64,000 nt of DNA from contig NZ_KB899100.1 in the NCBI RefSeq assembly GCF_000378045.1, positions 1 through 64,000 on the forward strand. The letters are read 5' to 3'. Shown here one piece after another: positions 16,327 through 24,942 of this stretch. A model generated the notes under the pieces. That model searched no databases. It was given only the letters and a program-made list of their open reading frames with translations, and was not told the origin of the DNA. Every line of letters begins with the position of its first letter. The stretch's first letter is position 1. A program made the translations under genes and the position numbers. The DNA comes from Marinobacterium rhizophilum DSM 18822 (GTDB taxonomy: Bacteria > Pseudomonadota > Gammaproteobacteria > Pseudomonadales > Balneatricaceae).

Positions 16327-17553
16327 ATGGGCGATTTCTACCAGAACGGCATCATCACGACCCTGCACAACCTGTCTCACCGGCCTCTCGAAGAGCTGGA
16401 ACGCGAACTGCTGGCCTTCTCCAAGGTGCGCCCCCTGGCGCTGATCCTGCCCTGCCTGTATTCCGAGCTCGAAGGCGAGGCAATGCCCAATATACTGCGG
16501 CACCTCAAACAGGTTCCCTACCTGTCGGAAATCATCATCGGCCTGGACTGCGCCGATGAGCAGCAATACCGCGATGCGCTCAAATTCTTTTCAGCCCTGC
16601 CCCAGCCACACCGGGTACTCTGGAACGATGGCCCGCGTCTGCGCGCCATCGACCTTGCCCTCAAGGGCGAAGAACTCTCGCCATTGCAGGCAGGCAAGGG
16701 CCGCAACGTCTGGTTTTGCATGGGCTATACCCTCGCGGCAGGCAAGGCAGAATCCATTGCCATGCACGATTGCGATATTCTGACCTACGACCGCGAACTG
16801 CTGGCACGGCTGATTTACCCCGTCGCCAACCCCAATTTCAATTACGAGTTCTGCAAGGGATTCTATGCCCGCATCGCCGACCACAAGATCAATGGCCGTG
16901 TCAGCCGGCTGCTGGTCACACCGCTGCTGCGGGCACTGAAGAAAGTATTCGGCAATCTCGATTACCTGGAGTACCTCGACAGCTACCGCTATCCGCTGGC
17001 CGGCGAATTTTCGTTTCGCCGCGACGTGATGAGCGATATCCGCATCCCCAGCGACTGGGGCCTGGAGATCGGCGTGCTCAGCGAGATGACTCGAAACTAC
17101 TCCAATAACCGCCTGTGCCAGGTCGATATCGCCGACGTTTATGACCACAAGCACCAGGATCTGTCACTGGAGAGCGACCAGGCAGGACTGTCGAAGATGT
17201 CGATCGACATCACCAAGGCGGTCTTCCGCAAACTGGCAACCAACGGCATCGTGTTCAACCACGAGACCTTCAGGACCATCAAGGCCACGTACTTTCGCAT
17301 CGCGCTGGATTTCGTCGAAACCTACCGCAACGATGCCGAAATCAACGGTCTGGCGCTGGATATCCACCAGGAAGAACAGGCCGTCGAACTCTTCGCCGGC
17401 AACATCTTCAAGGCCGGTAACCATTTTCTCGAGAACCCGATGGAAGCGCCCTTTATCTCCAGCTGGAACCGCGTTCAAAGCGCTTTCCCGGGCGTGCAGC
17501 AACAATTGCTCGCCGCCGTCGACGCCGATATGGCCGAATTTGGTCAGCAATGA
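16327..17553 (+). CDS. gpgS: Glucosyl-3-phosphoglycerate synthase
   Basis: A 408-residue family GT81 glycosyltransferase that joins glucose from a nucleotide sugar to 3-phosphoglycerate. The characteristic start MGDFYQNGIITTLHNL, the nucleotide-sugar region LILPCLYSELEGEAM (residues 38-53) and the metal motif Asp148-Cys-Asp150 are visible. The ATG at 16327 is preceded by AAAGGA; an upstream in-frame start at 16270 lies within gpgP and is not used. It acts just before the phosphatase encoded upstream. The phosphorylase downstream would recycle the product. Confidence 0.92.
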   Translation: MGDFYQNGIITTLHNLSHRPLEELERELLAFSKVRPLALILPCLYSELEGEAMPNILRHLKQVPYLSEIIIGLDCADEQQYRDALKFFSALPQPHRVLWNDGPRLRAIDLALKGEELSPLQAGKGRNVWFCMGYTLAAGKAESIAMHDCDILTYDRELLARLIYPVANPNFNYEFCKGFYARIADHKINGRVSRLLVTPLLRALKKVFGNLDYLEYLDSYRYPLAGEFSFRRDVMSDIRIPSDWGLEIGVLSEMTRNYSNNRLCQVDIADVYDHKHQDLSLESDQAGLSKMSIDITKAVFRKLATNGIVFNHETFRTIKATYFRIALDFVETYRNDAEINGLALDIHQEEQAVELFAGNIFKAGNHFLENPMEAPFISSWNRVQSAFPGVQQQLLAAVDADMAEFGQQ

Positions 17554-17586
17554 CAGCAACCGGGCAGGGCCCAAGGAGAATCTTTG

Positions 17587-19314
17587 ATGACACCACTGCA
17601 ACAGCGACTGGCCGGGCACCTGCAACTGCTTTATCCACAGCTCGACGCGGGTGAATTCGCCCAGACGTGCCTGGAACAGTTCGGTCTGGCAGCGGACGCC
17701 CCGTCCCCCACACCGCACCGCAACCTCTGGGACCAGAGCGACATTGCGGTGATCACCTATGGTGACAGCCTGCGCTCGGAGCAACAGGCACCGCTGCACA
17801 CCCTGTTTGGCTTTCTCGATGCCCATATGCGCGACTGCGTTTCAGCGGTGCACATCCTGCCGTTCTTTCCGTACAGCTCGGACGATGGCTTCAGCGTGAT
17901 GGATTACACCACGGTCAACCCGTCACTGGGCCAGTGGGATGACATCACCGACATCAGCCGCCACTTCAAGGTAATGGGCGACCTGGTGATCAATCACTGC
18001 TCCAGCCGCAGCCTCTGGTTCGAGAATTACAAGCATGGCGTCGACCCTGGCGCCAGCTACTTCGTCGAGGCTTCGCCGGACACCGACCTCAGCGCCGTGG
18101 TGCGACCGCGCACCTCGCCCTTGCTGCGCGAGGTCAAGACCCCCAACGGCGAGCGCCATGTCTGGTGTACTTTCAGTCATGACCAGGTCGACCTTGATTT
18201 CCAGAACCCCCAGGTGCTGCTGGAGTTTCTCAAGATCATTCGGCTCTATCTCGACAAGGGCATTCGCTGGTTCCGTCTCGACGCCGTCGCCTTCCTGTGG
18301 AAAACCCCGGGCACGCCCTGCATCAACCTGCCCGAAACCCACGAGGTGATCCGCCTGCTGCGACTGATGATCGAGCACCATTCGCCCGATGCGGTCATCA
18401 TCACTGAAACCAATATTCCCAACCGCGAGAACCTGACCTACTTCGGCAACGCCAACGAAGCCCACGTGATTTACAATTTTTCACTGCCGCCACTGCTGAT
18501 CAACACCCTGATCACCGGCTCCTGCATCCACCTGAAAAACTGGCTCATGACCATGCCGCCGGCACAGTACGGCACCGCCTATCTCAATTTTGTCGCCTCC
18601 CATGACGGCATCGGGCTGCGCCCCACCGAAGGCCTGCTCAGCGAATGGGAACTCGAAACGCTGATCGGCACCATGCAGCGCTTTGGCGGCCGCCTCAGCT
18701 CGCGCACGACCCCCACCGGCGAAGCCAAGCCCTATGAGATCAATATCAGCCTGTGGGATGCGTTTAGAGGCACCGCGGCGCAGGGGCCCGATCAGTGGCA
18801 GTTCGCCCGTTTCCTCTGTGCCGCGGGGGTGATGCTGGCACTGGAAGGCATTCCTGCGTTCTACATACACAGTCTGTTCGCCACCCAAAACGACGACGAG
18901 CGCGTTGAACACACCGGCAGCTTCCGCTCGATCAATCGCCATATCTGGCAGGCCGAGGCACTGGAGGAGGCGCTGGCCGGCGATACCCATCACGCCCAGG
19001 TGTTCAATGCGATGCGCAAGCTGTTGCGCATTCGCCGCCAGCAACCGGCCTTTCACCCCAACGCCACCCAGTACACGCTGCATACCGGCGAGGCACTGTT
19101 CTCGTTCTGGCGCCAGAGTACCGACCGGCGCCAGAGCATCTTCGCCATCTTCAATGTCAGCGACCAGCCTCAGACCTTTAACCTGTCTGAGCTGAACCTG
19201 ATCGTCACGGACGAATGGGTGGACCTGGTTACCGACGAACTGTTCGAAAATCGCGTTGCGCCGGTCAAGCTGATGCCCTATCAGTTTCTCTGGTTGAGCA
19301 ATCGCCGCACCTGA
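17587..19314 (+). CDS. GH13_18 sugar phosphorylase, probable glucosylglycerate phosphorylase
   Basis: A 575-residue enzyme of the sucrose phosphorylase group. The barrel motifs are clear: [18 protein letters not shown] near 90-107, [14 protein letters not shown] near 132-145, nucleophile Asp232 in [12 protein letters not shown], acid/base Glu274 in IITETNIPN, and [12 protein letters not shown]. Its neighbours make and dephosphorylate glucosylglycerate, so the likely reaction is phosphorolysis of glucosylglycerate to glucose 1-phosphate and glycerate, as shown for relatives such as E. coli YcjM. Sucrose is the alternative. AGGAGA precedes the ATG at 17587. The last 50 bp overlap the end of the oppositely oriented ABC ATPase gene. 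Confidence 0.85.
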   Translation: MTPLQQRLAGHLQLLYPQLDAGEFAQTCLEQFGLAADAPSPTPHRNLWDQSDIAVITYGDSLRSEQQAPLHTLFGFLDAHMRDCVSAVHILPFFPYSSDDGFSVMDYTTVNPSLGQWDDITDISRHFKVMGDLVINHCSSRSLWFENYKHGVDPGASYFVEASPDTDLSAVVRPRTSPLLREVKTPNGERHVWCTFSHDQVDLDFQNPQVLLEFLKIIRLYLDKGIRWFRLDAVAFLWKTPGTPCINLPETHEVIRLLRLMIEHHSPDAVIITETNIPNRENLTYFGNANEAHVIYNFSLPPLLINTLITGSCIHLKNWLMTMPPAQYGTAYLNFVASHDGIGLRPTEGLLSEWELETLIGTMQRFGGRLSSRTTPTGEAKPYEINISLWDAFRGTAAQGPDQWQFARFLCAAGVMLALEGIPAFYIHSLFATQNDDERVEHTGSFRSINRHIWQAEALEEALAGDTHHAQVFNAMRKLLRIRRQQPAFHPNATQYTLHTGEALFSFWRQSTDRRQSIFAIFNVSDQPQTFNLSELNLIVTDEWVDLVTDELFENRVAPVKLMPYQFLWLSNRRT

Positions 19315-20713
19315 CCCGCGGCGCGCCCAGGACGAGCGTCTGATCGGCCGTTCTGGCGGCCAACGCCGCGTCGTGGGTCACCAGCAGCACCGCCAGGCCG
19401 CGTTCATCAGCCAGCTCCAGCAGCAGTTGCATGACCTGCTGCTGGCTCAGCGGATCCAGCCGCGAGCTGGCTTCGTCGGCGAACAGCAGTACCGGCTGCA
19501 ACAGCAATACCCGGGCCAGGGCCAGCCGCTGCAGCTCGCCGCCGGAGACTTCGCCTGGGCGCCGGGCCAGCAGGGCCTCGTCCAGCTGCAGGCGCTGCAA
19601 CAGCGCAGCGATGGCCCGATCCGGTATGCGGTGCAGTCGCGCCAGATCAGCGAAGGCCCGGCCCAGGCGCTGCCTCGGCGCAAAGGCCGCGGGCGGCTCC
19701 TGATACAGCTTCTGAAAACGGATCGGTGCAATACCGGCGCTGCGCTGCACCTGGCCCTGGTCCGGTGGCGTAAGCCCGAGCAGCACATTGCCAAGGGTGG
19801 TTTTGCCACAGCCGCTGGGGCCGGAGATGGCCGTGATCTGGCCGCGATGCAACCGAATATCCAGCTTTTCGAACAGCGTCCTGCTGCCGTATTGCTTGCC
19901 CAGCCCCCGCGCCTGCAGCACCAAATCGCCCTTTTCCCGGGACTGTCGCTGCGGCCAGCGCGACGGTTGCGCCGCCAGCAGACGCCGGCTGTAGGGATGC
20001 TGCGGCGCCTGCAGCAGCTGCGCCGCATCCCCCTGCTCCAGCAACCGGCCATTGCGCATCACGCCGACATGACCACCGAGGCGACGGGCCAGGTCGAGAT
20101 CGTGACTGATGGTGAACAGCAGACGCCCGGTGTTCACCTCGTGACGCAGCCGTGCCGCCACGCTATCGCGCAGCGCACTGTCCAGCCCCTTGGTTGGCTC
20201 ATCGGCCAGCAGCACCGGGCAGTCCGCCGCATGGGTAATGGCGATCGCGGCCCGCTGGCACATGCCGCCAGACAGCTGGAACGGATACTGCTGCCCCGCC
20301 TGCTGCAGCCCGACCTCGTCCAGTTGCTGCTGCGTGAGCCGCTGCGCCTCGTGCTTACTGCGCCGGTGAATCAGCCGGTGCACTTCGCTGACCTGGCCCT
20401 GCACCGGCATGGTCGGGTCGAGCGCCAGCCAGGGTTCCTGCGGCAGCAGTGCAAGCTTCCTCCCCCACAGGGCCCGGCGCTGCTGGGGTGACAGGGCCAG
20501 CAGGTTCTGGCCATCGAGCCCGATATGACCGCGCACGTCCAGCCCCGCCGGCAGGGTGCCCATCACCGCCTGCATTACCAGGGATTTGCCGGATCCGGAT
20601 GCACCCAGCAGCGTTAACGGTCGTCCGGCCTCGACCCTCAGGTTAATGTTGTCGACCAGCACTTGGCCGGCCGAGGCAATCTGCAGATTTTCGATGCACA
20701 AGACAGGGGTCAT
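19265..20713 (-). CDS. ABC importer ATPase with two fused nucleotide-binding domains
   Basis: A 482-residue fusion of DppD- and DppF-like ATPases. The first domain has Walker A GASGSGKS near 37-44, signature LSGGMCQRA and ADEPTKGLD. The second has GPSGCGKT, signature [10 protein letters not shown] and [10 protein letters not shown]. One chain can thus supply both power units of the importer. Its ATG overlaps the upstream permease stop (ATGA). The 3' end overlaps the sugar phosphorylase gene on the other strand by 50 bp. It is the last gene of a four-gene unit running from the solute-binding protein at 24019. Confidence 0.9.
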   Translation of the reverse strand: MTPVLCIENLQIASAGQVLVDNINLRVEAGRPLTLLGASGSGKSLVMQAVMGTLPAGLDVRGHIGLDGQNLLALSPQQRRALWGRKLALLPQEPWLALDPTMPVQGQVSEVHRLIHRRSKHEAQRLTQQQLDEVGLQQAGQQYPFQLSGGMCQRAAIAITHAADCPVLLADEPTKGLDSALRDSVAARLRHEVNTGRLLFTISHDLDLARRLGGHVGVMRNGRLLEQGDAAQLLQAPQHPYSRRLLAAQPSRWPQRQSREKGDLVLQARGLGKQYGSRTLFEKLDIRLHRGQITAISGPSGCGKTTLGNVLLGLTPPDQGQVQRSAGIAPIRFQKLYQEPPAAFAPRQRLGRAFADLARLHRIPDRAIAALLQRLQLDEALLARRPGEVSGGELQRLALARVLLLQPVLLFADEASSRLDPLSQQQVMQLLLELADERGLAVLLVTHDAALAARTADQTLVLGAPRVRCGDCSTRETDRASA

Positions 20714-21546
20714 GTGTTTATCCTCCCGCCGATCAGCTGCAGTGCCAGCACCAGCAGTACGATCAGCAATGATGGCAACAGCACCAGCCAGGGCGCTTCG
20801 GCATAGTACGGCAGCAACTCGACGATCATGCTGCCAAGTTCCGGTGTCGGCGGCCGCAATCCAACGCTAATGGCACTCAGCGTCGAGATGCCGATAACCG
20901 CCGTGGCCAGCGCGAAACTGCACAGCGTCGGCAGCTGCGCCGCCACCTCCGGCAGAACCATTCGGCGCAGCCGGTAACCAATGCCAAAGCCCAGCAGCCG
21001 CGCCGCCTCCAGGTGAGGCTGGATGAGCAGCGTCGCGGTACGGGCCCGGCTGACTCGAAAGAACTCCACCCAGAGCGACAGCGACAACCCCAGAACAAGC
21101 GGAACATAGTGTCCCGGCGAAAAGGCAATCAGCAGCAACACCAGCAACAGGCCCGGCAGTGCCATCACCGCATCGGCCAGGGTCACCAGCAGCCGTTCCG
21201 TGATGCCGCCGCGCCAGGCCGCCAGGATACCCAGCAGCGTTCCCGGCACTGCCGCGCTCAGCAGGGTCAGTACTGCCAGCCCGAACGACAGCCGGGCGCC
21301 GTGGGCCAGCCGGGCCAGCAAGTCACGACCGTAATGATCGGCCCCGAGCAGATAGTCACCCCCGGGCGGCGCGAGACTCGCCATCAGGTTCTGTCGGTTG
21401 GGATCGGCCTCGATCAGCCAGGCCCCGAGCAACGCGAACAGCGCCAGTGCCAGCAGCAGCCCCCCGCCCCAGTAGCGGGCCGAAAAAACGGCGTTTGGCT
21501 GGCGCGCGCACGTCGCGCGCAAAGGTGTCCTAGTCAGTGCGTTCAT
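20710..21546 (-). CDS. ABC importer permease, DppC/NikC-like
   Basis: A 278-residue inner-membrane permease. It has an N-terminal segment near 25-45, a periplasmic loop with LLGADHYGRDLLARLAHGARLSFGLA, and the cytoplasmic coupling region EAARLLGFGIGYRLRRMVLPEVAAQL that contacts the ATPase. AGGAGGT lies before the ATG, which overlaps the previous stop in ATGA. It pairs with the DppB-like permease encoded just upstream. Confidence 0.92.
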   Translation of the reverse strand: MNALTRTPLRATCARQPNAVFSARYWGGGLLLALALFALLGAWLIEADPNRQNLMASLAPPGGDYLLGADHYGRDLLARLAHGARLSFGLAVLTLLSAAVPGTLLGILAAWRGGITERLLVTLADAVMALPGLLLVLLLIAFSPGHYVPLVLGLSLSLWVEFFRVSRARTATLLIQPHLEAARLLGFGIGYRLRRMVLPEVAAQLPTLCSFALATAVIGISTLSAISVGLRPPTPELGSMIVELLPYYAEAPWLVLLPSLLIVLLVLALQLIGGRINT

Positions 21547-22496
21547 CGTCGCACCTCCTGCCAGGCATTGAGCCTTGGGTCGAGCCTGCGACAGAGTGTA
21601 TCCACCAGCAGATTAATGAAGATAAACAGCAGTCCCATGATCAGAACCGTACCCTGTACCATGGGCACATCGCGGGCGATGATCGCGTGCACCAGGGCAT
21701 GTCCTATGCCGGGAAAAGCGAACAGTGACTCCACTACCACCACGCCTTCGATCAGGTATACCGACTGCAGCCCCAGATAGGCCACGACCGGAATGGCGGC
21801 ATTGCGCGCGCCGTGACGGCCCGCCAGCGCCAGCCCATCCAGCCCCTTTTGCCGGCCATAGGCGAAATAAGGCGCTGCCGCGACCTCGGCCATGGCATCA
21901 CGCGTCACGCGACTCGATAGCGCGGCCAGCCCCAGAGCCAGGGTCAGCGCCGGCAGCAGCAGGTGACGCCAGCTGCCAAAACCCGCCGGTGGCAGCCAGC
22001 CGAGCCAGAGGCTGAACACCATAATCAGCAGCAGCCCCAGCACAAAGGGCGGCAGCGCCCGCAACAGTATCGACAGCCCAAGGCTCAGCCGATCGACCCA
22101 GCCTCCCGGCCGAATACCGGCCAGCAAGCCCAGCGTCGGGCCAAACAGCAGCGACAGTGCGAGCGCCAGCAGTGCCAGCCACAGCGAATGCCCCAGCTGC
22201 ACCTTCAGCTCCTCGATAACCGGTGCGCCACTCACCAGCGAGTAGCCCAGATCCAGCCGTGCCAGCTGCATCAGTGAGGCGGCATACTGCGTCAGCAAGG
22301 GCCGCTCCAGGCCCAGTTCAAGCCGTACGGCTTCGGCCAGTTGCTGGCTCATGGCATCGGGACCGTAACGGCTCGCGGCGATACGCATTGCGGCATCGCC
22401 CGGCAGCGTCTGCATCATGGCAAAGCACAGCGTTGCGATGAGCAGCGCGGCAACCAGAGCCTGCAGCAGTCTGGCAGTGACAAGACGCGACATCAT
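21543..22496 (-). CDS. ABC importer permease, DppB/NikB-like
   Basis: A 317-residue inner-membrane permease with the typical N-terminal segment, the MQTLPGDAAMRIAASRYGPDAM loop and the coupling segment near AYGRQKGLDGLALAGRHGARNAAIP, then SVYLIEGVVVVESLFAFPGIGHALVHAI. The ATG at 22496 overlaps the stop of the binding-protein gene (ATGA), so translation is probably coupled. It forms the transmembrane channel with the DppC-like partner. Confidence 0.92.
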   Translation of the reverse strand: MMSRLVTARLLQALVAALLIATLCFAMMQTLPGDAAMRIAASRYGPDAMSQQLAEAVRLELGLERPLLTQYAASLMQLARLDLGYSLVSGAPVIEELKVQLGHSLWLALLALALSLLFGPTLGLLAGIRPGGWVDRLSLGLSILLRALPPFVLGLLLIMVFSLWLGWLPPAGFGSWRHLLLPALTLALGLAALSSRVTRDAMAEVAAAPYFAYGRQKGLDGLALAGRHGARNAAIPVVAYLGLQSVYLIEGVVVVESLFAFPGIGHALVHAIIARDVPMVQGTVLIMGLLFIFINLLVDTLCRRLDPRLNAWQEVRR

Positions 22497-24019
22497 TCGG
22501 CCCACCGCAGCGCACTCAGGTGATAACTCAGCTCGAACGGATCGACACGAAGGCCGTCAAGATCGTTGCTGACGGCGACCCGCAGTTCCGACCAGGCCAG
22601 CGGGATCACCGGCAGCTGCTGCTGCAGAATTCCGGCAACCCCCTGCTGCTGCGCGATGCGCTCAGCCTTGTCCGTACCGGCACTGAGCCCATCCAGCATC
22701 TGCTGCAACGCGGCATCGGACCAGCCCATTGCGCCCCAGTCACCGCCCTCCGGTCCGAAATCCTGCAACAGGGTACCCAGCGGGTCGGGCACCAGGGAGA
22801 AATTGCGCGACAACAGCCCCAGCTGCAGCGAACCGTCGCGGTGGCGACTGACAATTTCCGAGCTGTTGCCGACGGCCACCTGCAGGTCGATACCCACCTC
22901 GCGCCACTGCGCCTGAATGGCACTCGCCAGCACTGGCAATTCCGGCCAGCTCGAGAAGGTAGTGAGGCTCACGGCGAAACGCACACCGTCCTTGTGCAGG
23001 ATGCCGTCGTCTCCCGGCAGCCAGCCGGCCTCGGCCAGCAACCGTCTGGCCTCGCCGGGATCATACCTCAGCGCGGCCAGATCGACGTCGTGCCAGCCGC
23101 TCAGCGTCGGCGGAAACAGCTGACTGGCCGCCAGCCTTTCGTTGCGCAGCATGACCCCGGCCATACCGCGGCGGTCCAGCGCCAGGCTGAGCGCGCGGCG
23201 CACGCGCAGATCGCTGAAAAAAGGCGACGCGACATTAAGCTTGAGCAGTCGAGTACGCGGAACGGTTACCGTTTCGGTGCGCACCGCCGGGTTGTGGCGT
23301 AGCACGCCCAGCGAGGTGGGCAACAACGAATACACCAGGTCGGCTTCGCCACTGGCGGCCATCAGCGCGCGGGTTTCACTCTTGCCGACCGCCAGATAGC
23401 GGACGCTGGCAATGGCTGGCCGGTCGCCCCACCAGCGCTCATTGCGCTCAAGCGTCAGTTGCAGCGGCGGCGTCAAGCTGGTTAACCGATACGGGCCGGT
23501 GCCGATTAGCGCCTTGACGCGCCCCTGATCATCGTAGGCCGTCGGCGCCAATACCTGGGTGCTGTAATGGGCCAGGTAGGCCGGCAGCGCGACAAAGGGA
23601 TGCTCGAGTCGTAACACCACCTCGTCACCTGCCGGCTCAACAGCCGTTACTGCGACCTGACTGAGCACACCGTGACCGGCCCTGGCGTGTTGCAGGCTGC
23701 GGGCAACACCGTCGGCCGTCAGCGCTGAACCGTCATGAAACAGCACGCCTTCGCGCAGGCGAAAGCGCCATTCGAGACCGTCGGCTGACACCCGCCACGA
23801 CGTCGCCAGCTGTGGCGCCAGCCGCCCCTGGTCGTCCACCGTGGTCAGCGTCTCAGCCACCTGCATGCGGCTAAAGATATAGCCCGACCGAGCCGGTTCA
23901 ATACCCACGATTTCCCAGGGTCCGACGACACTCAGCGTCCGCGCCTGACTTCCCATCGCCGCACCCGACAGCACACCGAGCAGTAACAGCCAGCGTCCCA
24001 GCCAATGAACTCCCTGCAT
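22493..24019 (-). CDS. Periplasmic solute-binding protein, nickel/peptide/opine family 5
   Basis: A 508-residue exported binding protein of SBP family 5. The signal peptide covers about residues 1-26 (cut after SQA). Conserved family segments include LAPQLATSWRVSADGLEWRFRLREGVLFHDG, GTGPYRLTSLTP and the LRVRRALSLALDR helix. Family members carry peptides, nickel or metal-opine complexes, and the ligand cannot be read from the sequence. A strong Zur-box candidate directly upstream suggests zinc-starvation control, so a metal or metallophore substrate is plausible. AGGTGGGG precedes the ATG. It is the first gene of the importer operon. Confidence 0.9.
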   Translation of the reverse strand: MQGVHWLGRWLLLLGVLSGAAMGSQARTLSVVGPWEIVGIEPARSGYIFSRMQVAETLTTVDDQGRLAPQLATSWRVSADGLEWRFRLREGVLFHDGSALTADGVARSLQHARAGHGVLSQVAVTAVEPAGDEVVLRLEHPFVALPAYLAHYSTQVLAPTAYDDQGRVKALIGTGPYRLTSLTPPLQLTLERNERWWGDRPAIASVRYLAVGKSETRALMAASGEADLVYSLLPTSLGVLRHNPAVRTETVTVPRTRLLKLNVASPFFSDLRVRRALSLALDRRGMAGVMLRNERLAASQLFPPTLSGWHDVDLAALRYDPGEARRLLAEAGWLPGDDGILHKDGVRFAVSLTTFSSWPELPVLASAIQAQWREVGIDLQVAVGNSSEIVSRHRDGSLQLGLLSRNFSLVPDPLGTLLQDFGPEGGDWGAMGWSDAALQQMLDGLSAGTDKAERIAQQQGVAGILQQQLPVIPLAWSELRVAVSNDLDGLRVDPFELSYHLSALRWAE

Positions 24020-24034
24020 TTAAATCCCCACCTA

Positions 24035-24055
24035 TAATGTAATAACATAACATTT
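24035..24055 (-). promoter_or_regulatory. Candidate Zur box controlling the ABC importer
   Basis: On the minus strand the halves AAATGTTATG and TATTACATTA flank a central T. Compared with the gammaproteobacterial Zur pattern AAATGTTATA-N-TATAACATTT, 17 of 20 arm positions agree. The site ends 16 bp before the start codon, where bound Zur would block transcription when zinc is plentiful. Fur or NikR sites fit less well. Confidence 0.65.
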
Positions 24056-24313
24056 AGCGCATGATTCTGTTTTCGCGCCTGGAAGTCAAGCGATACCAAT
24101 GACAGTGACCTGGGGAGCCGTTATTAAGCGGCAGCGCCCCAGGCCACCAAGGGCCGAAAAACAGCCAGCCTGCCCGTACAGGCCCGGCCGTTTTTGTGCA
24201 GTGAAAAGAGAGGCTATGGGAATGGCCTGAGAGCCGTGATGGCCATCAGGCCGATGCGTTAGCCCAGCTTATGGCGGGCTGCTCGCGGCTACGCCGGCGG
24301 GTTTTTGAACCGG

Positions 24314-24340
24314 GGGAGGTCATCCTGGTGATGACCTCCC
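24314..24340 (-). terminator. Terminator-like hairpin after the IbpA-type gene
   Basis: GGGAGGTCATC (24314-24324) pairs with GATGACCTCCC (24330-24340) around five bases, 19 bp past the stop. On the minus strand no immediate T-run follows, so it may act as a stabilising hairpin or a weak terminator. Confidence 0.55.
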
Positions 24341-24358
24341 GAGACTGGCCGACGCACC

Positions 24359-24829
24359 TTAGGCAGCATGGCCTGAAGACGTGTCGTGTTCCAGAACCTG
24401 ACCGGTCGAATCGTCAATGGCGATCGCCCGGGGTTTCATGGCTTCCGGCAACTGTCGCTGCAGCTTGATGGTCAGCAGCCCGTTATTAAGCTCGGCGCCG
24501 ATGACCTCGACATGGTCAGCCAGATTGAAGCGCCGCTCAAAGCTGCGACTCGCTATGCCCTGATAGAGATACCGGCCGGCAGTCTCCGGGTCAGCCCTTT
24601 CGCCACTGACACTCAGCACACTCTGCTCAACCTTGATCTCCAGTTCCTCTTTGCTGAAGCCGGCCACCGCCAGGCTGATGGCATAACAGTCATCATCCAT
24701 CACCTCGATATTGTAGGGCGGATAACCGCCTGCCGACTGATCGGCACGCAGCGAACGGTCCAGCAATGCAGCAATGCGGTCAAACCCTACACTGCTGCGA
24801 TAGAGCGGGGAAAAATCGATCGTATTCAT
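24359..24829 (-). CDS. ibpA: Small heat-shock protein, IbpA/IbpB type
   Basis: A 156-residue Hsp20 holdase that binds unfolding proteins and keeps them recoverable by DnaK/ClpB. The N-terminal MNTIDFSPLYRSSVGFDRI, the start of the alpha-crystallin domain YPPYNIEVMDDDCYAISLAVAGF and the late GLLTIKLQRQLPEAMKPR motif are typical of IbpA. The ATG at 24829 is preceded by GGAGGA. That site is sequestered in a ROSE-like hairpin, so translation is probably heat-controlled. A heat-shock-sigma-like promoter lies upstream. An open frame to 24880 runs through the hairpin and is not used. Confidence 0.92.
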   Translation of the reverse strand: MNTIDFSPLYRSSVGFDRIAALLDRSLRADQSAGGYPPYNIEVMDDDCYAISLAVAGFSKEELEIKVEQSVLSVSGERADPETAGRYLYQGIASRSFERRFNLADHVEVIGAELNNGLLTIKLQRQLPEAMKPRAIAIDDSTGQVLEHDTSSGHAA

Positions 24830-24906
24830 GACGTATCCTCCTTCGGAGCGATAGGAAACAAAAACAACCTTGGCGGGCAACCGGTCTCATCGAGACCCGG
24901 CCCCAC
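24830..24906 (-). ncRNA. ROSE-like RNA thermometer in the ibpA leader
   Basis: The mRNA leader has an 8-bp stem with one bulged G at 24900-24881. A final hairpin follows in which UCGCUCC (24851-24845) pairs with GGAGGA (24841-24836), which is the ribosome binding site, around a GAA loop. The G at 24849 is left bulged. The conserved ROSE word U(U/C)GCU and the bulged G opposite the AGGA are both present. Heating would free the binding site. Confidence 0.7.
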
Positions 24907-24913
24907 ACTATTT

Positions 24914-24942
24914 ACATAAGAGCGGCTCAAGCCACTTTCAAG
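24914..24942 (-). promoter_or_regulatory. Possible heat-shock sigma promoter of ibpA
   Basis: On the minus strand CTTGAAA (24942-24936) matches the sigma-32 -35 element exactly. After 13 bp it is followed by CTCTTATGT as a weak -10. It overlaps the end of the MFS gene. The -10 is a poor match, so this call rests mainly on the -35 and the spacing. Confidence 0.45.

Larger units (their letters stand above)
24020..24358. other. Intergenic region with Zur-type site and hairpins
   Basis: No gene is seen. It contains the Zur-like box at 24035-24055, a weak AGCCC/GGGCT hairpin near 24251-24270, and a strong stem at 24314-24340 behind the small heat-shock gene. Confidence 0.5.
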
